A stretch of DNA of 64,000 nucleotides from NCBI GenBank assembly GCA_903632075.3, contig CAHIKZ030004302.1, forward strand, positions 1,192,501 through 1,256,500, written 5' to 3'. Position 1 is the stretch's first letter. Every line of letters starts with the position of its first letter. The notes under the pieces are model-generated. The model did no database searches, was not told where the DNA came from, and saw only the letters and a program-made list of their open reading frames with translations. Shown here one piece after another: positions 44,801 through 57,029 of the stretch. Both the position numbers and the translations under genes were made by a program. The stretch is from Acanthosepion pharaonis (lineage: Eukaryota > Mollusca > Cephalopoda > Sepiida > Sepiidae).

Positions 44801-46229
44801 TTATCTATTACAATACACTGAACCAACTACTTTTAGCATCAAACTTATTAATGAATGGATATAATCTTTTCACTTCATTTCATACACGAAGACGTTAGCA
44901 TCAGCCATGCTGATGGAAGGCAGAAAGGATTAATAGAGAACAGTTTATTTTGGATTAATAGAAAGGATTAATAAAGATCAGCTTTATTTTGGAGGTGTTC
45001 GAATTAACAAATCATCTTTGCGCCAGTTAACAATTGACGGTACGCCCTTGTGCAAATTAACTAAAAAACTGCTTTATTGTCCTTCCTCTCAACATACTGT
45101 CAGTTTTAGACACGCTGGAATGACAGGACGTAATCGATTTCTATTTTTTCCTCAGATTACGTTATTTGCAGTGGTTCGCAGTAATATGAATCTATTTTCG
45201 GAGTGTATGATGAAATGTGTTTGGCCTTGAAAAATATTGCATCATCCGTGATTTCGTCAGATTTTCTTCACGCCCAGACACCATTGTCTCGATTGTCGAT
45301 TAGTTGTCCTACGTCCATTGTCTGCGATGGACGTTACTCCAAGAACGCTTAAGAAAATTGTAACGCAGCATGAACACATTGGCAAGCAATACCAATGAGC
45401 AAATCAAGGTGCTATAGACTAGCCCGGAAATTCTCCCGATTAAATCCAATCAAGAATCAGTGGTCAATCTTCGTGGAATGGACATACGAAGTACTAACAT
45501 GTTACTGGGTCATATTTAAAAAAATAGGAAGAAAAAGTAAATAATGGAATCATTCATTTTGTTTCAATTAATTTGCACAAGGATGTATTTTATTTTTTGA
45601 GAACTGCAGCCAATTTGACGTTGATGATCTGATCAGACTTATTATTGAGACATGTGTTAAAGTTTGTGTCCTCAGCATAGAAAAACATTTTAGAGGTGAT
45701 GTCATCAGGAAGACCATTGATTTAAAAAAAAAAGTAGGACCAATAATATAACACCTGCATTATTAGGCAATGATCTACACGAGTGGCATTTCGTGATTTC
45801 CTATCAAAGACTAAATCAAATAATGTCGACCACTTTCCATATATTCAAAGCAACAGCCTAACCTTCATCATTCTCATCTACAGTTTCTCATCCTACAATT
45901 ATGATTAATGGATCAGTAACTGACATAAAGACACGAAAGTCATATTGCTTGTCTAAAAAAAAGGAACTATGATGTGAGGGGCCTAACCAATTCAGCGTGT
46001 TTTAAGGACTGTGTGGCTAGCAAAAGGTGATACAAGTGTAAGAGACCAGTAGTTTAAGCATGTCAAACGGTTCCGCTTAATCCTTAACGATTGTAACAAC
46101 GTATGAAGATTTCCAACAAACAGAAAATTTAGGGGTTGTTTAGATGGAACATGAGCCAGTTGAGGAGAACATTTCTTAGGGATTATTACATGGATAAAGC
46201 AAGTCTACATGCTTTTTAGTCGATGAACA
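44801..46229. other. Unassigned stretch
   Basis: No recognised gene, RNA or repeat. A short duplicated phrase 'GAAAGGATTAATA' lies at 44926-44970. Confidence 0.5.
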
Positions 46230-46322
46230 CAGCTATGGGTCGCCCAGTGAGTATCGAACCTGCTACTAACGTTCACCAATCCGTTCTAGCTAACCGCTAT
46301 CGCACTCCAGGGCACCCATCAT
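46230..46322 (-). repeat. tRNA-derived SINE or tRNA pseudogene
   Basis: The minus strand reads GGGTGCCCTGGAGTGCGATA, then GCGGTTAGCTAG (A-box-like, as in D-arm sequences) and CAGGTTCGATACTCACTGGG (B box GGTTCGATAC in a T-arm). The anticodon arm is not well formed, so it is probably a SINE head rather than a working tRNA. Confidence 0.55.
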
Positions 46323-46593
46323 TTGTTTGTTATTGTAGATTAGCTCCGATGCCTAGGCTGTCTCTCGTTTGGCAAGTAATATGGCCGTTTCCTTGATGGT
46401 GCCAACATCTGCCAGAAATACCGAGGGGGGTGATGTCAGTCATTTTGAAACATAGAAGGTTGCTTCAGGCGTCAATACTTAGGAGATAGCTCTATTTATT
46501 CAGCTTATCTCAACCACGACTGTTTGCAACGCAAATTGTCTATTTTTTATTTAGAGTAAATATTAAGTAACTGTTTAGTTATCGGCAACACTC

Positions 46594-46638
46594 TTCTATC
46601 TATCTATCTATCTATCTATCTATTTCTCTCTCTGTCTT

Positions 46639-46680
<42 letters not shown>
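46594..46680. repeat. (TATC)n(TC)n(AT)n microsatellite
   Basis: Compound simple repeat. Confidence 0.95.
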
Positions 46681-47740
<1,060 letters not shown>

Positions 47741-48506
47741 ATGTATGCAGTCACGATAAGTATACCCAAATTATAAATTGAAAGATATAATATATTACAA
47801 ATAATTTTCAGGGTGTGTTTAGCTTTCCACTAGAAAAATCGTCTTTGAGCGAATCAGTCTGAATTCAGTGAAGACGACGAACTCTTTCCGAATTTTTAAT
47901 TTTCTTGATGCTTCAATAGCAATGACGGTAATAGCAAACTAAAGCTTTCATTAAGTTGGAGCTATCTTCTGTGTTTGGACTTACCTTAGAAAAAGGAAGT
48001 GTTTGGTAGCGCCTTCGGGAATATGGTAGGGAAATTTTCAATTATTTGCAGCGATAATTACCTGAGAATAAGCAGCCAAGAATAAAAATCTCAACAAATA
48101 GTTACACTGTCTTTCTGAATGGTGTATATATGATGAGAATACAAAGAAATTACATTTTAATGAAAAGTTTATCATTTCTAAAATTGAATGTATTTATTAA
48201 TCACAGCGTAATACTATGGGGATATTTTTGTCGACACTCCGCAATTTGTATGAAGTGTATCGAATATTAAGGGTGACATGAAATAATTCTTTCTGAAAAA
48301 TAGTATAATGCTTTGAGGAAAATTCGATTGCAAGTAGTTAAAGAAACAAAAGAGAATCTTAATAGATTTTCATGTATAATAAAAATTATAATAATAATTA
48401 TTATTATTGTAGCAATGTATTTTATACAATTCAAGTTCGCATAAAAACATAAATGAATTGAGCCTTCAGAATACTGAATGTACAATTTTTAATATATTTG
48501 GACACT
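47741..48506. other. AT-rich stretch, nothing recognised
   Basis: Short (ATT)n near 48385-48409. No gene seen. Confidence 0.55.
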
Positions 48507-48921
48507 GTATATGTACAAATTTGTATATTTGTATAATGTATATGTACAAATTTGTATATTTGTATAATGTATATGTACAAATTTGTATATTTGTATAATG
48601 TATATGTACAAATTTGTATATTTGTATAATGTATATGTACAAATTTGTATATTTGTATAATGTATATGTACAAATTTGTATATTTGTATAATGTATATGT
48701 ACAAATTTGTATATTTGTATAATGTATATGTACAAATTTGTATATTTGTATAATGTATATGTACAAATTTGTATATTTGTATAATGTATATGTACAAATT
48801 TGTATATTTGTATAATGTATATGTACAAATTTGTATATTTGTATAATGTATATGTACAAATTTGTATATTTGTATAATGTATATGTACAAATTTGTATAT
48901 TTGTATAATGTATATGTACAA
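48507..48921. repeat. 31-bp minisatellite, 13 near-identical units
   Basis: The unit GTATATGTACAAATTTGTAT-ATTTGTATAAT repeats from 48507 to 48909 with no visible change, plus a partial unit to 48921. Each unit contains the perfect 12-bp palindrome TACAAATTTGTA. The flanks are alike too: TACAATTTTTAATA stands on both sides (48481 and 48917), as if the array grew between two copies of a flanking word. Since 31 is not a multiple of three and the minus strand has no stop, all three minus frames stay open; the resulting Tyr-Thr-Asn-rich frames of 150-178 codons are not genes. Confidence 0.97.
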
Positions 48922-49189
48922 TTTTTAATAATATTTTTCGGGAGATAATGTCGCATTTATATTTCATAGAAAATCATTCCTTAATGTAGGACAAGATACA
49001 TTCTTCAATAAAACAATCATCCTTACGATATTATTAAATCAGTTTTTGATATTATAGAATTTTTCATAACAAAAAATGATCACTACAGCCTCTCAAATAA
49101 AACTAACAGTGCAATCTTTGCAAGGAAGCAATTGAATATAGTTGTAATTTTATTTTCCTTATAAGAATGCTGTACATATAATGCATTTA
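48922..49189. other. AT-rich stretch, nothing recognised
   Basis: No features seen. Confidence 0.5.
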
Positions 49190-49280
49190 TTACAAACTAG
49201 CGGAGATTTCCAGTATTCGACGGGAAGTAATTTTGTTTGGATGAAAAGACAGACACTTCATTTTATTTGTATAGATTATA
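49190..49280 (-). mobile_element. Helitron-type 5' end fragment
   Basis: The minus strand reads ATCTATACAAATAAAATGAA then GTGTCTGTC. In many animal Helitrons the 5' end is 'TCTATA..AATAAA..GAAGTGTCTGTC'. Only about 80 bp can be traced. Confidence 0.4.
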
Positions 49281-49484
49281 CTAACGATTAAAACAATATC
49301 ACATTAATCTACGCTTAAAGTTGATTTAGCTCCTTTACTAATGTAATTTTTTCATGCGAATAAATATTTAATTACCATCGGAATTAGCGTCTTTGGTATT
49401 ATTTTGTATCTTTCATTGAATTTCGTTTTGGCCTGGTCAGATTTATATGGCCTCTAGAATTACTAGCGTTATAGCCTATTTGAA

Positions 49485-49562
49485 TATCAAGTTTGCCTGA
49501 CATCCATCGGGAGAAGCGAAAAAGAAAACGTACTTCATTTTTGTTTTATAGATGATTTTGAC
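49485..49562 (-). mobile_element. Second Helitron-type 5' end fragment
   Basis: The minus strand reads TCATCTATAAAACAAAAATG then AAGTACGTTTTC, parallel to 49280-49190 but more diverged. Same orientation, about 280 bp apart. Confidence 0.35.
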
Positions 49563-50099
49563 GACTGAAGACGGTTTTTCAACAAAAGCTTCTATATTTG
49601 GTCAGATGAAGTGGCAAGTTTCGTTATAATGTGGACGCAAGTTCACTTGCACTAAAATAAAGTTATATTCATTTGATAAGATACTAAGAGCAAGTAATCA
49701 AATAGTTTCCTATTAATTTTCAACTATTAGAATAATTGCCTTTTAGAAGTAATGGACTCACCGAGAATTTCAAGACGAACACGATCCCCATTATGGATCT
49801 CACATTCAGTTGCATTTCATTCACGCTAGTTGTGATTCGTTTACTTAGATACGTTCCTACCAGTACAAAACTTTTTCTCAAGATAAGCGACGTTTGCACA
49901 AAGCCTTGAAAAAATTATATTTTCTGTACTTGTATGACATATATAAACACATCTTTAAGAATGCTGATGAGTTGTCGAAATATTTATAAACATTCTTAAA
50001 CAATGTGAATTTTATTTTTATTTTCCTAAATCTCTCTGTAAGTGTTACAAAATAGTGAAAGTGCTGGTGTCTATTATTTTGTTTAATAATAATAACATT
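49563..50099. other. AT-rich stretch, nothing recognised
   Basis: A minus frame of 109 codons (49878-50207) overlaps trinucleotide repeats and the LINE fragment that follows. It is not convincing. Confidence 0.5.
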
Positions 50100-50606
50100 A
50101 ATACTACTACTACTAATGATAATAATAACAACAATATCAATTTTATTGGATTTTATACCGCACTCAAACAAAACAATCAAAGCTAATCGCCCACACATAG
50201 TGAACAACGACTAGAAAAAAACAGAATGTGTTTTATTACTGACATGCTAATCCCTGCTTATTGTAATGTATTTTAGAAGATCTTAAAGAAATCTATCAAA
50301 TGATCTTGAAATGGAAATCTGATAAAAGTGAAAATCTCAATAATTCCAGTTGTAGTTTGAGCGGACGGGTTGATAAGAAAAGCTTCCAAAAGACTCGTTC
50401 AAGGAATTCTTCGTAACCCATACCTTAAAGAAATAGAAAACATTGGACTCCAAATTACAGCTTGCATATTACGAAGAGATGTAACTATGTAAAATGTATG
50501 TGATCTTAGCTTTTTCTTTCTCATGGAAAGTGTGCCATGAAGCTATTTCGGATCTTAGGTCTATTGTTGGGACCCGGAAGAATAGTGTATACACTGAAAT
50601 AAAAAG

Positions 50607-50646
<40 letters not shown>
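50100..50646 (+). mobile_element. R4/Dong-type LINE 3' end with (AAT)n tail
   Basis: The reading IKANRPHIV (50176-50203) and the following stretch down to TCTCATGGAAAGTGTGCCATG, TTTCGGATCTTAGGTC and the (AAT)n at 50613-50646 match the other copies. Protein frame broken. A (AAT)/(ACT)-rich stretch stands before it at 50085-50135. Confidence 0.65.
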
Positions 50647-51160
50647 CACGAAATTGGCACCAACAAAATATGAAACCCGGCATGAAAGAGTGGGCCAATA
50701 TCTGCACTGGAAAATCTGCAACTTCTACGGGAAGGAAACTGAAAGAAACTGGTATGAACACCACCCAGACCCGGTTACGGAGATAGGACCTGTTACAATT
50801 CTATGGGACTACACAACACACACTGACAAAACAATCAAAGCCAACCGCCCAGACATTGTTATTAAAGATCACAAACAAAAAAGGTTCCTCCTTATTCATA
50901 TGGCAGTCCCTGATGACTGCAATGTATCTTTGAAGATATTCAAAAAGATGCCAAAATACAAAAACCTTGAAATCGAAATCTCAAAAATGTGGCACATGGG
51001 AACATGAACAATCCCTGTTGTAGTTGGAGCCCTAGGTGTGGTTGTAAAAGATTCCAGTAGAATAATTGAAGGGATTCCTGGAAGTCCATGGCTCAAAGAG
51101 ATACACAAAAATTGTTCTGACAAGTACAGCCTACACTTCACTTTAACCATTCATATATGA
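50647..51160 (+). pseudogene. R4/Dong-type LINE, restriction-like endonuclease fragment
   Basis: The frame 50654-51007 is open for 117 codons: YETRHERVGQYLHWKICNFY at residues 6-25, ILWDYTTHTDKTIKANRPDI with the PD at 66-67, and RFLLIHMAVPDDCN at 77-90, where relatives usually have an acidic residue at the place of H82. It ends KYKNLEIEISKMWHMGT. The zinc knuckle is missing because the copy starts inside the protein, flush with the (AAT)n of the previous copy. The fragment has diverged less than its neighbour, so it is probably younger. In the family this endonuclease opens the target DNA. Confidence 0.75.
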
Positions 51161-51189
51161 ATATAATCCCTACCCACACCATCTCATGG

Positions 51190-54100
51190 GAAATACGATC
51201 ACCCCTGTCTTGGTCGACTGTCGTCTTAGAGCTGGCAACTTGAAGAATATTACTGCTTGGATTTCAAGGATAAAACTCAAACTTTTACGATAAGATAACG
51301 AACAAACCTTGGACCAAGTGACTCAATGCCAAATCAACAAATAAAATGATATAGAATGAAATGGTCTCGCGAAGAGTATCAGTAAGTCATGTCATCATTT
51401 TCACCGTACTCGAAAATCCAGAAAATAACATCACGAATACCACGTTCTAAATATGGAGAACTATGTTAGGAAATGAAATAAGACCTCATCTCAACCTAAA
51501 CATGATTGCCAATGTCCTCAGTGACAGCGGGCAAAACCAAAGACTCTCAAATCCAGAAATAGATAAAATAGATATAAGACTTAATAATACAATAACCCAT
51601 CACTGAAACAATAAAGAGATGAGAGTAGACAATAAATAATATGACAGAGGATGTGTTAAAAAACTAAAATAAATGAGATTCAAAGGAAGCAAAAAAGAAG
51701 AACCTACTTCTGACATAACTTGCAGTTATCCAGACATGGCAGCAATGATGTCTCCAACTACATTTAGGTAGAATTCCTTGAAAACCACAGAGGTGAAATC
51801 ACCGAAGCGAAAAAGCATGTCTTCCAAGTACTCAGCAGAGTAACACTGACACAAATGTCAGTCATATACCATCGCCTAAAGATTCATATGACAAAGACCA
51901 ATAAGCAAATTGTGCAAATGTATAACGCTTCAGTGTAGATATTTAAACGAACAAATCGCTAGAAAAGATCACAGAAGATAACAATGCCATGTCCGCAACA
52001 GCTTTCGAAGCTACAAGGAATTTGGGATAATGAAAAGGAAAAGTTTAAACAACAGACAAACAGAGCCAGCTCTGAAGGCAAAACAGATACGAGAAATATA
52101 AGTAAATCAGATGTGAGATTTCGATATCAGATAAAATTAGAAGAAAACCAAATATCTCAGCAAGAATGGGCAAGAAGATCAAGCAGAAATATGAAATTAA
52201 ATCACTAAATAAAATTCCGTCAATCAAGGAAATGCTGAAACAGGAACTGAAGTTAAAGGCACTGAGGACAAGACAATACGGTAAACCTAGTAGGTTATAT
52301 CGCCAAAATAAAATATTCTAAACAGACCATATGAAATTTTATAGAGAATTTAGAAAAGCAGTTATACATGTCAAAATGCAATCATCTATTAACAAGGTGA
52401 AAAAATTTTTGGAGCAGCCCAAATGAATGGATCAGACATGAAGAAGAACGTATGCTGCATAAACCTCTGCAAGAGTGGGAAAATATAATGTCGAATAATA
52501 CTAGGCAAATTCTAACGAAACCACCAAAATGGAAAGCCCCAGGAAATGACAAGGTGCACAATTTATGGTTCTATCATCTGTCATCAATCCATAAAATTCT
52601 TGCACAAACCCTACCAATGCTTAAAAGAAATCCCAAGGAAATGCCGGAATGGATCATTGGAGGTATTACATGCAAATAACGATTGGAACAGATGAGCCGA
52701 AAAAATTATAGGCCAATAAAATATCTGTCCACCACATATAAATTAATCACGTCAGTCCTGATGAAACGTAATAATTGTTTCTTCGATGCAAACAATATCC
52801 TTCCACTAGAACAGAAGGGTTACATAAGGGGTTCAAATGGCTGCAATAATCAACTACTGATAAACAAAGTTATCCTGGAAAATTGCAGGAGACGATGTAG
52901 AAATCTTAGCGCAGCGTGGACTGATTACCGTAAAGCCTATGATAGTGTGTCACACTCTTGGATCCTTAAGAATTTTGGAAATGTACAAAGTCTCCCCCGT
53001 GTTAGTATATTTCCTTAAACACAGTATAGGAATGTGGAACACGACATTATACCTAAATCACACCAGAGACCTTGCCATCTCCAACCGCCCGAATATCAGA
53101 TGAAGAATCTTTCACGGAAACTCACTGTCACCTCTTCTGTTTTGTTACGCATGAACAAAACAACAATATTCATGGTTACAAACTAAACAAGCAATTATTC
53201 AATAACTTACTGTACATGGGTGATCTCAAACTGTACGGCAAAGACGACAATGAGTTTAAGGGTCACCTAAATATTGTAAAATGTTTCAGTGATGATATAG
53301 GTATAGATATTCGGATGGGATAAGTAAAAATCAAGAAAGGGATAATTGCAGAAACAGACTTAATACATTTAGATTTTGTCACAAAGATTAGATAATTGGA
53401 ACAAGATGAAGCCTATAAGTACCTAGGAATTAACGAAGAAGATGGCATACAGCCTTACACAAATGAAGGAAAAGATAAGAAATGAAACATGCATGCGTGT
53501 TCGTCTGGTACGGGATACCGATCTGAATTCAAAAAGCAGAATATCAGCCATAAACACCTTGGACATCCCTGTGATGCAATACAGTTTTAAAATCCTTAAC
53601 TAGACCATAGCTGTCATTAACCAATTGGATAGCCAAAACGAGAAAGCTGCTCACCTGCCACTGCACGCAACATCCCAAAACAGTAGTTGCTCGTTTGGAT
53701 GCACCAAGATCCGAAGGAGAGAGAAGATTAGTTCAACTAATAGTTTCTTACAAAACTACAGAAATTGGGTCTTCAAAGATACTTAGAAAAAAAAAACATA
53801 AAAGCGATATATTCAATAAAAACTGAAGCCAACAATTTCAGAATTGAGTTTCAAATGGGTGAAGAAATATAAATAAAGCACAATACACTGACTGAAGCTG
53901 CAAAATACTTGAAAAGAAAGCAAAAACAAAATAAAAACGAGCAGATACACAAACGATGGCAAGATAAACCGCTTCACGTACCAAACAAATTGATGTAGAT
54001 AAATCCCGTACCGATCAGTGGCTATATCCTACACGGTTAAAAGCTGAGACTGAGATAGATTTTATTATTGCTACATAGGAGAAATGCTTGCCAACTAGAA

Positions 54101-54815
54101 ATTACTGAGCACACAACTAAAATATTGTGTTAGCCCAAAATGCAGATTTTGTGATAAATATCCAGAAACATTTGACCATGTTGTATCAGATTGCAGAGTA
54201 TTGGCACCCACAGAATATAAACTACGACATGACAGAGTGGGACAATATTTGCACTGGAAAATCTGCAAGTTCTACGGGAAGGAAACTGAAAGAAATTAGT
54301 ATGAACACCAACAATACTCCGTCAAAAGATATAGGATCTGTAACAATATATGTGACTTCAAATTACACACAGGCATAACAATCAAAGCTGATCGCTTAGA
54401 CATCGTTATTACAGACCGTAACAAAAAAGTGCCAAATTATTGAAATGGCAGTCCCTTAAGACTACAATGTTTATTTGAAGATCTTCAGAAGGATATCAAA
54501 ATACAAAGACCTTTAAATCGAAATCTCAAAAATGTGGCACATGAGATCAACAATTACAGTTGTAGTTGGAAATCTCGTATTAATTGGAAAAGATTCCAGT
54601 AGCCTTATTGAAGAGGTCCCTGGTAGACAATGCGTTAAAGGAATAAAAAAAAAATGTTATCACGAGTACAACTCTCACATTACGAGGGCTTTATCCATGT
54701 AAATATGTACTTTTTTTTTCAAATTGCTCAGTGGAAAATGTTATGACATTTCTGATCTTAGGTCTCCCGTCGGGACGCGGAAAGTAATGAATATACTCCA
54801 GAAATCATAGGAAAT
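51190..54815 (+). mobile_element. R4/Dong-type LINE, near full-length, inactive
   Basis: About 3.6 kb. The N-terminal part is eroded. The reverse transcriptase is then readable: KWKAPGNDKVHNLWFYHLSS (52530-52590), NYRPIKYLSTTYKLITSVLM, ILPLEQKGYIRGSNGCNNQL, motif A AAWTDYRKAYDSVSHSW (Asp codon at 52923), motif B GNSLSPLLFC in another frame near 53120, and motif C YMGD at 53213-53224. There the first catalytic Asp of the usual FMDD/YADD has become Gly. Then YKYLGI, and the zinc knuckle C-x2-C-x8-H-x4-C (CRFCDKYPETFDHVVSDC) at about 54140-54195. The endonuclease shows RLDIVI for the usual RPDIVI. The 3' end has TGCTCAGTGGAAAATG and ATAATAATG. Several stops and shifts. Confidence 0.82.
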
Positions 54816-55350
54816 AAAATAATAATGTCTCATTTAGGCATAAATGCCAACATTGAAAGCGTGAAAGGAGAAGTAAAAATACAGAAGAAAAGAACCTGGC
54901 TGGACACAGCAACAAGCAAGTTGACTTGTCCCTTTGTGTTTGAAACATACAGGACTATTCCCAGAAAATCATCTGTCTTTATCACTGTATGTAGGTGATA
55001 GTACTGCTTCGCTCAGCTCATTTGAAGTATTCCGGATTTCTAAGCTGCGCGTAGAAGAAAATACTTCCTCATCAATATCTTTGTCCATGTTTCGATAAAT
55101 TGTCGTAGACGAACTTACTAACGCTGCCGGAGAGCACATTTTCTTTGTCAAGTTTTCTTGAGTGATCTTCCGGTAGGTAGATGTAATATACACAGTTAAA
55201 AACAAAATCAGTGCATCTATTTTAAACATGGGTCTCCATTAAAATAACGTGTGACTGAATAAAAAATATGTGTATATTAAAATTAGGTAACCTGAAATAG
55301 ATATGAAGAGACTGAAATTGATGATAGACGGATAGATAGATATGGATAGA
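54816..55350. other. Unassigned stretch
   Basis: A minus frame of 86 codons (54969-55229, starting MFKIDALILFLTVYITSTYR, a possible signal-like start) is open but not recognised. Confidence 0.4.
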
Positions 55351-55470
<120 letters not shown>

Positions 55471-55536
55471 CAAATGAAACACTGAAATAGCGTGAACACA
55501 AAAGAGTCATATTCACTCACAGACAGACTCTCATAT

Positions 55537-55572
55537 ATGATAATTATATGACAATTGTCATATAATTATCAT
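55537..55572. repeat. Perfect 36-bp palindrome without spacer
   Basis: ATGATAATTATATGACAA is followed directly by its exact reverse complement. AT-rich but not a simple repeat. Confidence 0.95.
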
Positions 55573-56224
55573 TGTAAATCTATTATGATTACTCGTTTTA
55601 CAAATAATACCTGGGAACCGCAATAACCATTGGGCTAAACTGTCAGGTATAAACTTTTGTTCATGTCTCATGATCAGGCCCAAAATTGGACAGTTATGCC
55701 ACCTCTCAGAATATCTTTGAAGTTTCATCAGATGAACTGTATATTAAATTACAAATTGTCAGAATAAGTGAAAAATTCAGGTTTAGCCTTTTTGACCTGT
55801 TGCTTTTGATCGTTGATGCGTATTCCTTTCACAGATTATAAAAAAAATCTGTATTAAATTGTCTCATGTTTGATCAACAAACCAATGAAAGAATCTTGTC
55901 TGTGCTTTTTTTTTCCAATGTTCTCTTGTATGTCTCTGGTAATGTTACCGACAGACAGTTACAAGCATTAAAAAACAATGATAAAAGAACACAAAAAAAA
56001 CAATGAATCCATTTCGAAAACAACGTTAGTAATTGTAAATACCGCCCCCCCCCAAAAAAAAACGAAATAAACATCTAATCCATAGATTTGTTAGAAAGAG
56101 CACTTCTTATAATCATTTACACGATGAAGAGTTTTGTATTTTTTTGTAATTTTTATATCTGATGTACTACACATAATTCAGGTTAACATGGATTTTTGTT
56201 AGCCAAAATATTAACTCAGCATAT
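55573..56224. other. AT-rich stretch, nothing recognised
   Basis: A C-run then A-run at 56045-56060. No gene seen. Confidence 0.55.
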
Positions 56225-56400
56225 TCTTTTTCTATGTGTCGTGTTCTTTCAAGACTTAGGCGATTATTATTCGCCACAATTTCCTGTCGTTTGTAGCTCT
56301 TAATTATTGTTTTTTTTTTGTTTTTTTTATCGCTCCTAAAACGTGTTCCACCATTCATTCTCACAAGTTGAAGACAGAGGGAGGCGACGGCATGTCTTTG
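56225..56400 (-). pseudogene. LINE tail fragment
   Basis: The minus reading LRATNDRKLWRIIIA then VLKEHDT matches the end of the family at 11081-11430. A poly-A-like insertion (T-runs on the plus strand at 56308-56328) interrupts it. 5' truncated. Confidence 0.5.
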
Positions 56401-57029
56401 AGAGAGACGAGATGCCTGATCAGGGCCAATTACATTGCATAATTAGTACTTCGTCTTTATATGCTCGAATAGTCCGTTTTAAAATCACGAGTAGTTTGAG
56501 GCATTTTTATATTTAAGAAAAAGAGTAGTTCGAAAAGTTGATCGCTGGATATCCATCTAAAAGTCATAATGGAAGTTGAATCATTAGATCTTATTGAGTT
56601 CCTGAAAGGTGTTGCTCATAATTACGAAATGAAGAAGTAATTTTTTTTAAATACAATATTTTTAATTTAAGTTTTTAATCGGCATTATTCCATTAGTGTT
56701 TAGTACGATCCTTAATTCTATAAATGATTAAAAAGTTATATTTAAAGTTGGGAGTTTTCATTGCTTTTATCCATTACTACCCTGCCTCCAGTCAAAGACA
56801 GTGACGTATAAACAGTTTGACCGAATAGTCCAGTTATTTTTCTGACGGCGAATCTACGCCAAAATGTACCAAACTCAAAGTTAAGAAATAACATTCTTTT
56901 GAAATTCATTCCCATACTGCAGATACAAAGGAAAAGTATTTCCGTTTATACATTTTAAATACTAACATCGTGCTGTGGCCTTCAGTATTGTTTAAGCTTT
57001 GACTAGAATCCAGGCTTTGTTTGAATAGT
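56401..57029. other. AT-rich stretch, nothing recognised
   Basis: It may hold the eroded N-terminal part of the Penelope-like element that follows, but no block is readable. Confidence 0.5.

Noticed and set aside
48431..48967. Three overlapping minus frames of 151-178 codons rich in Tyr, Thr, Asn and Ile
   Set aside because: They are the three readings of the 31-bp minisatellite; no stop occurs in the unit on that strand, so open frames are automatic.
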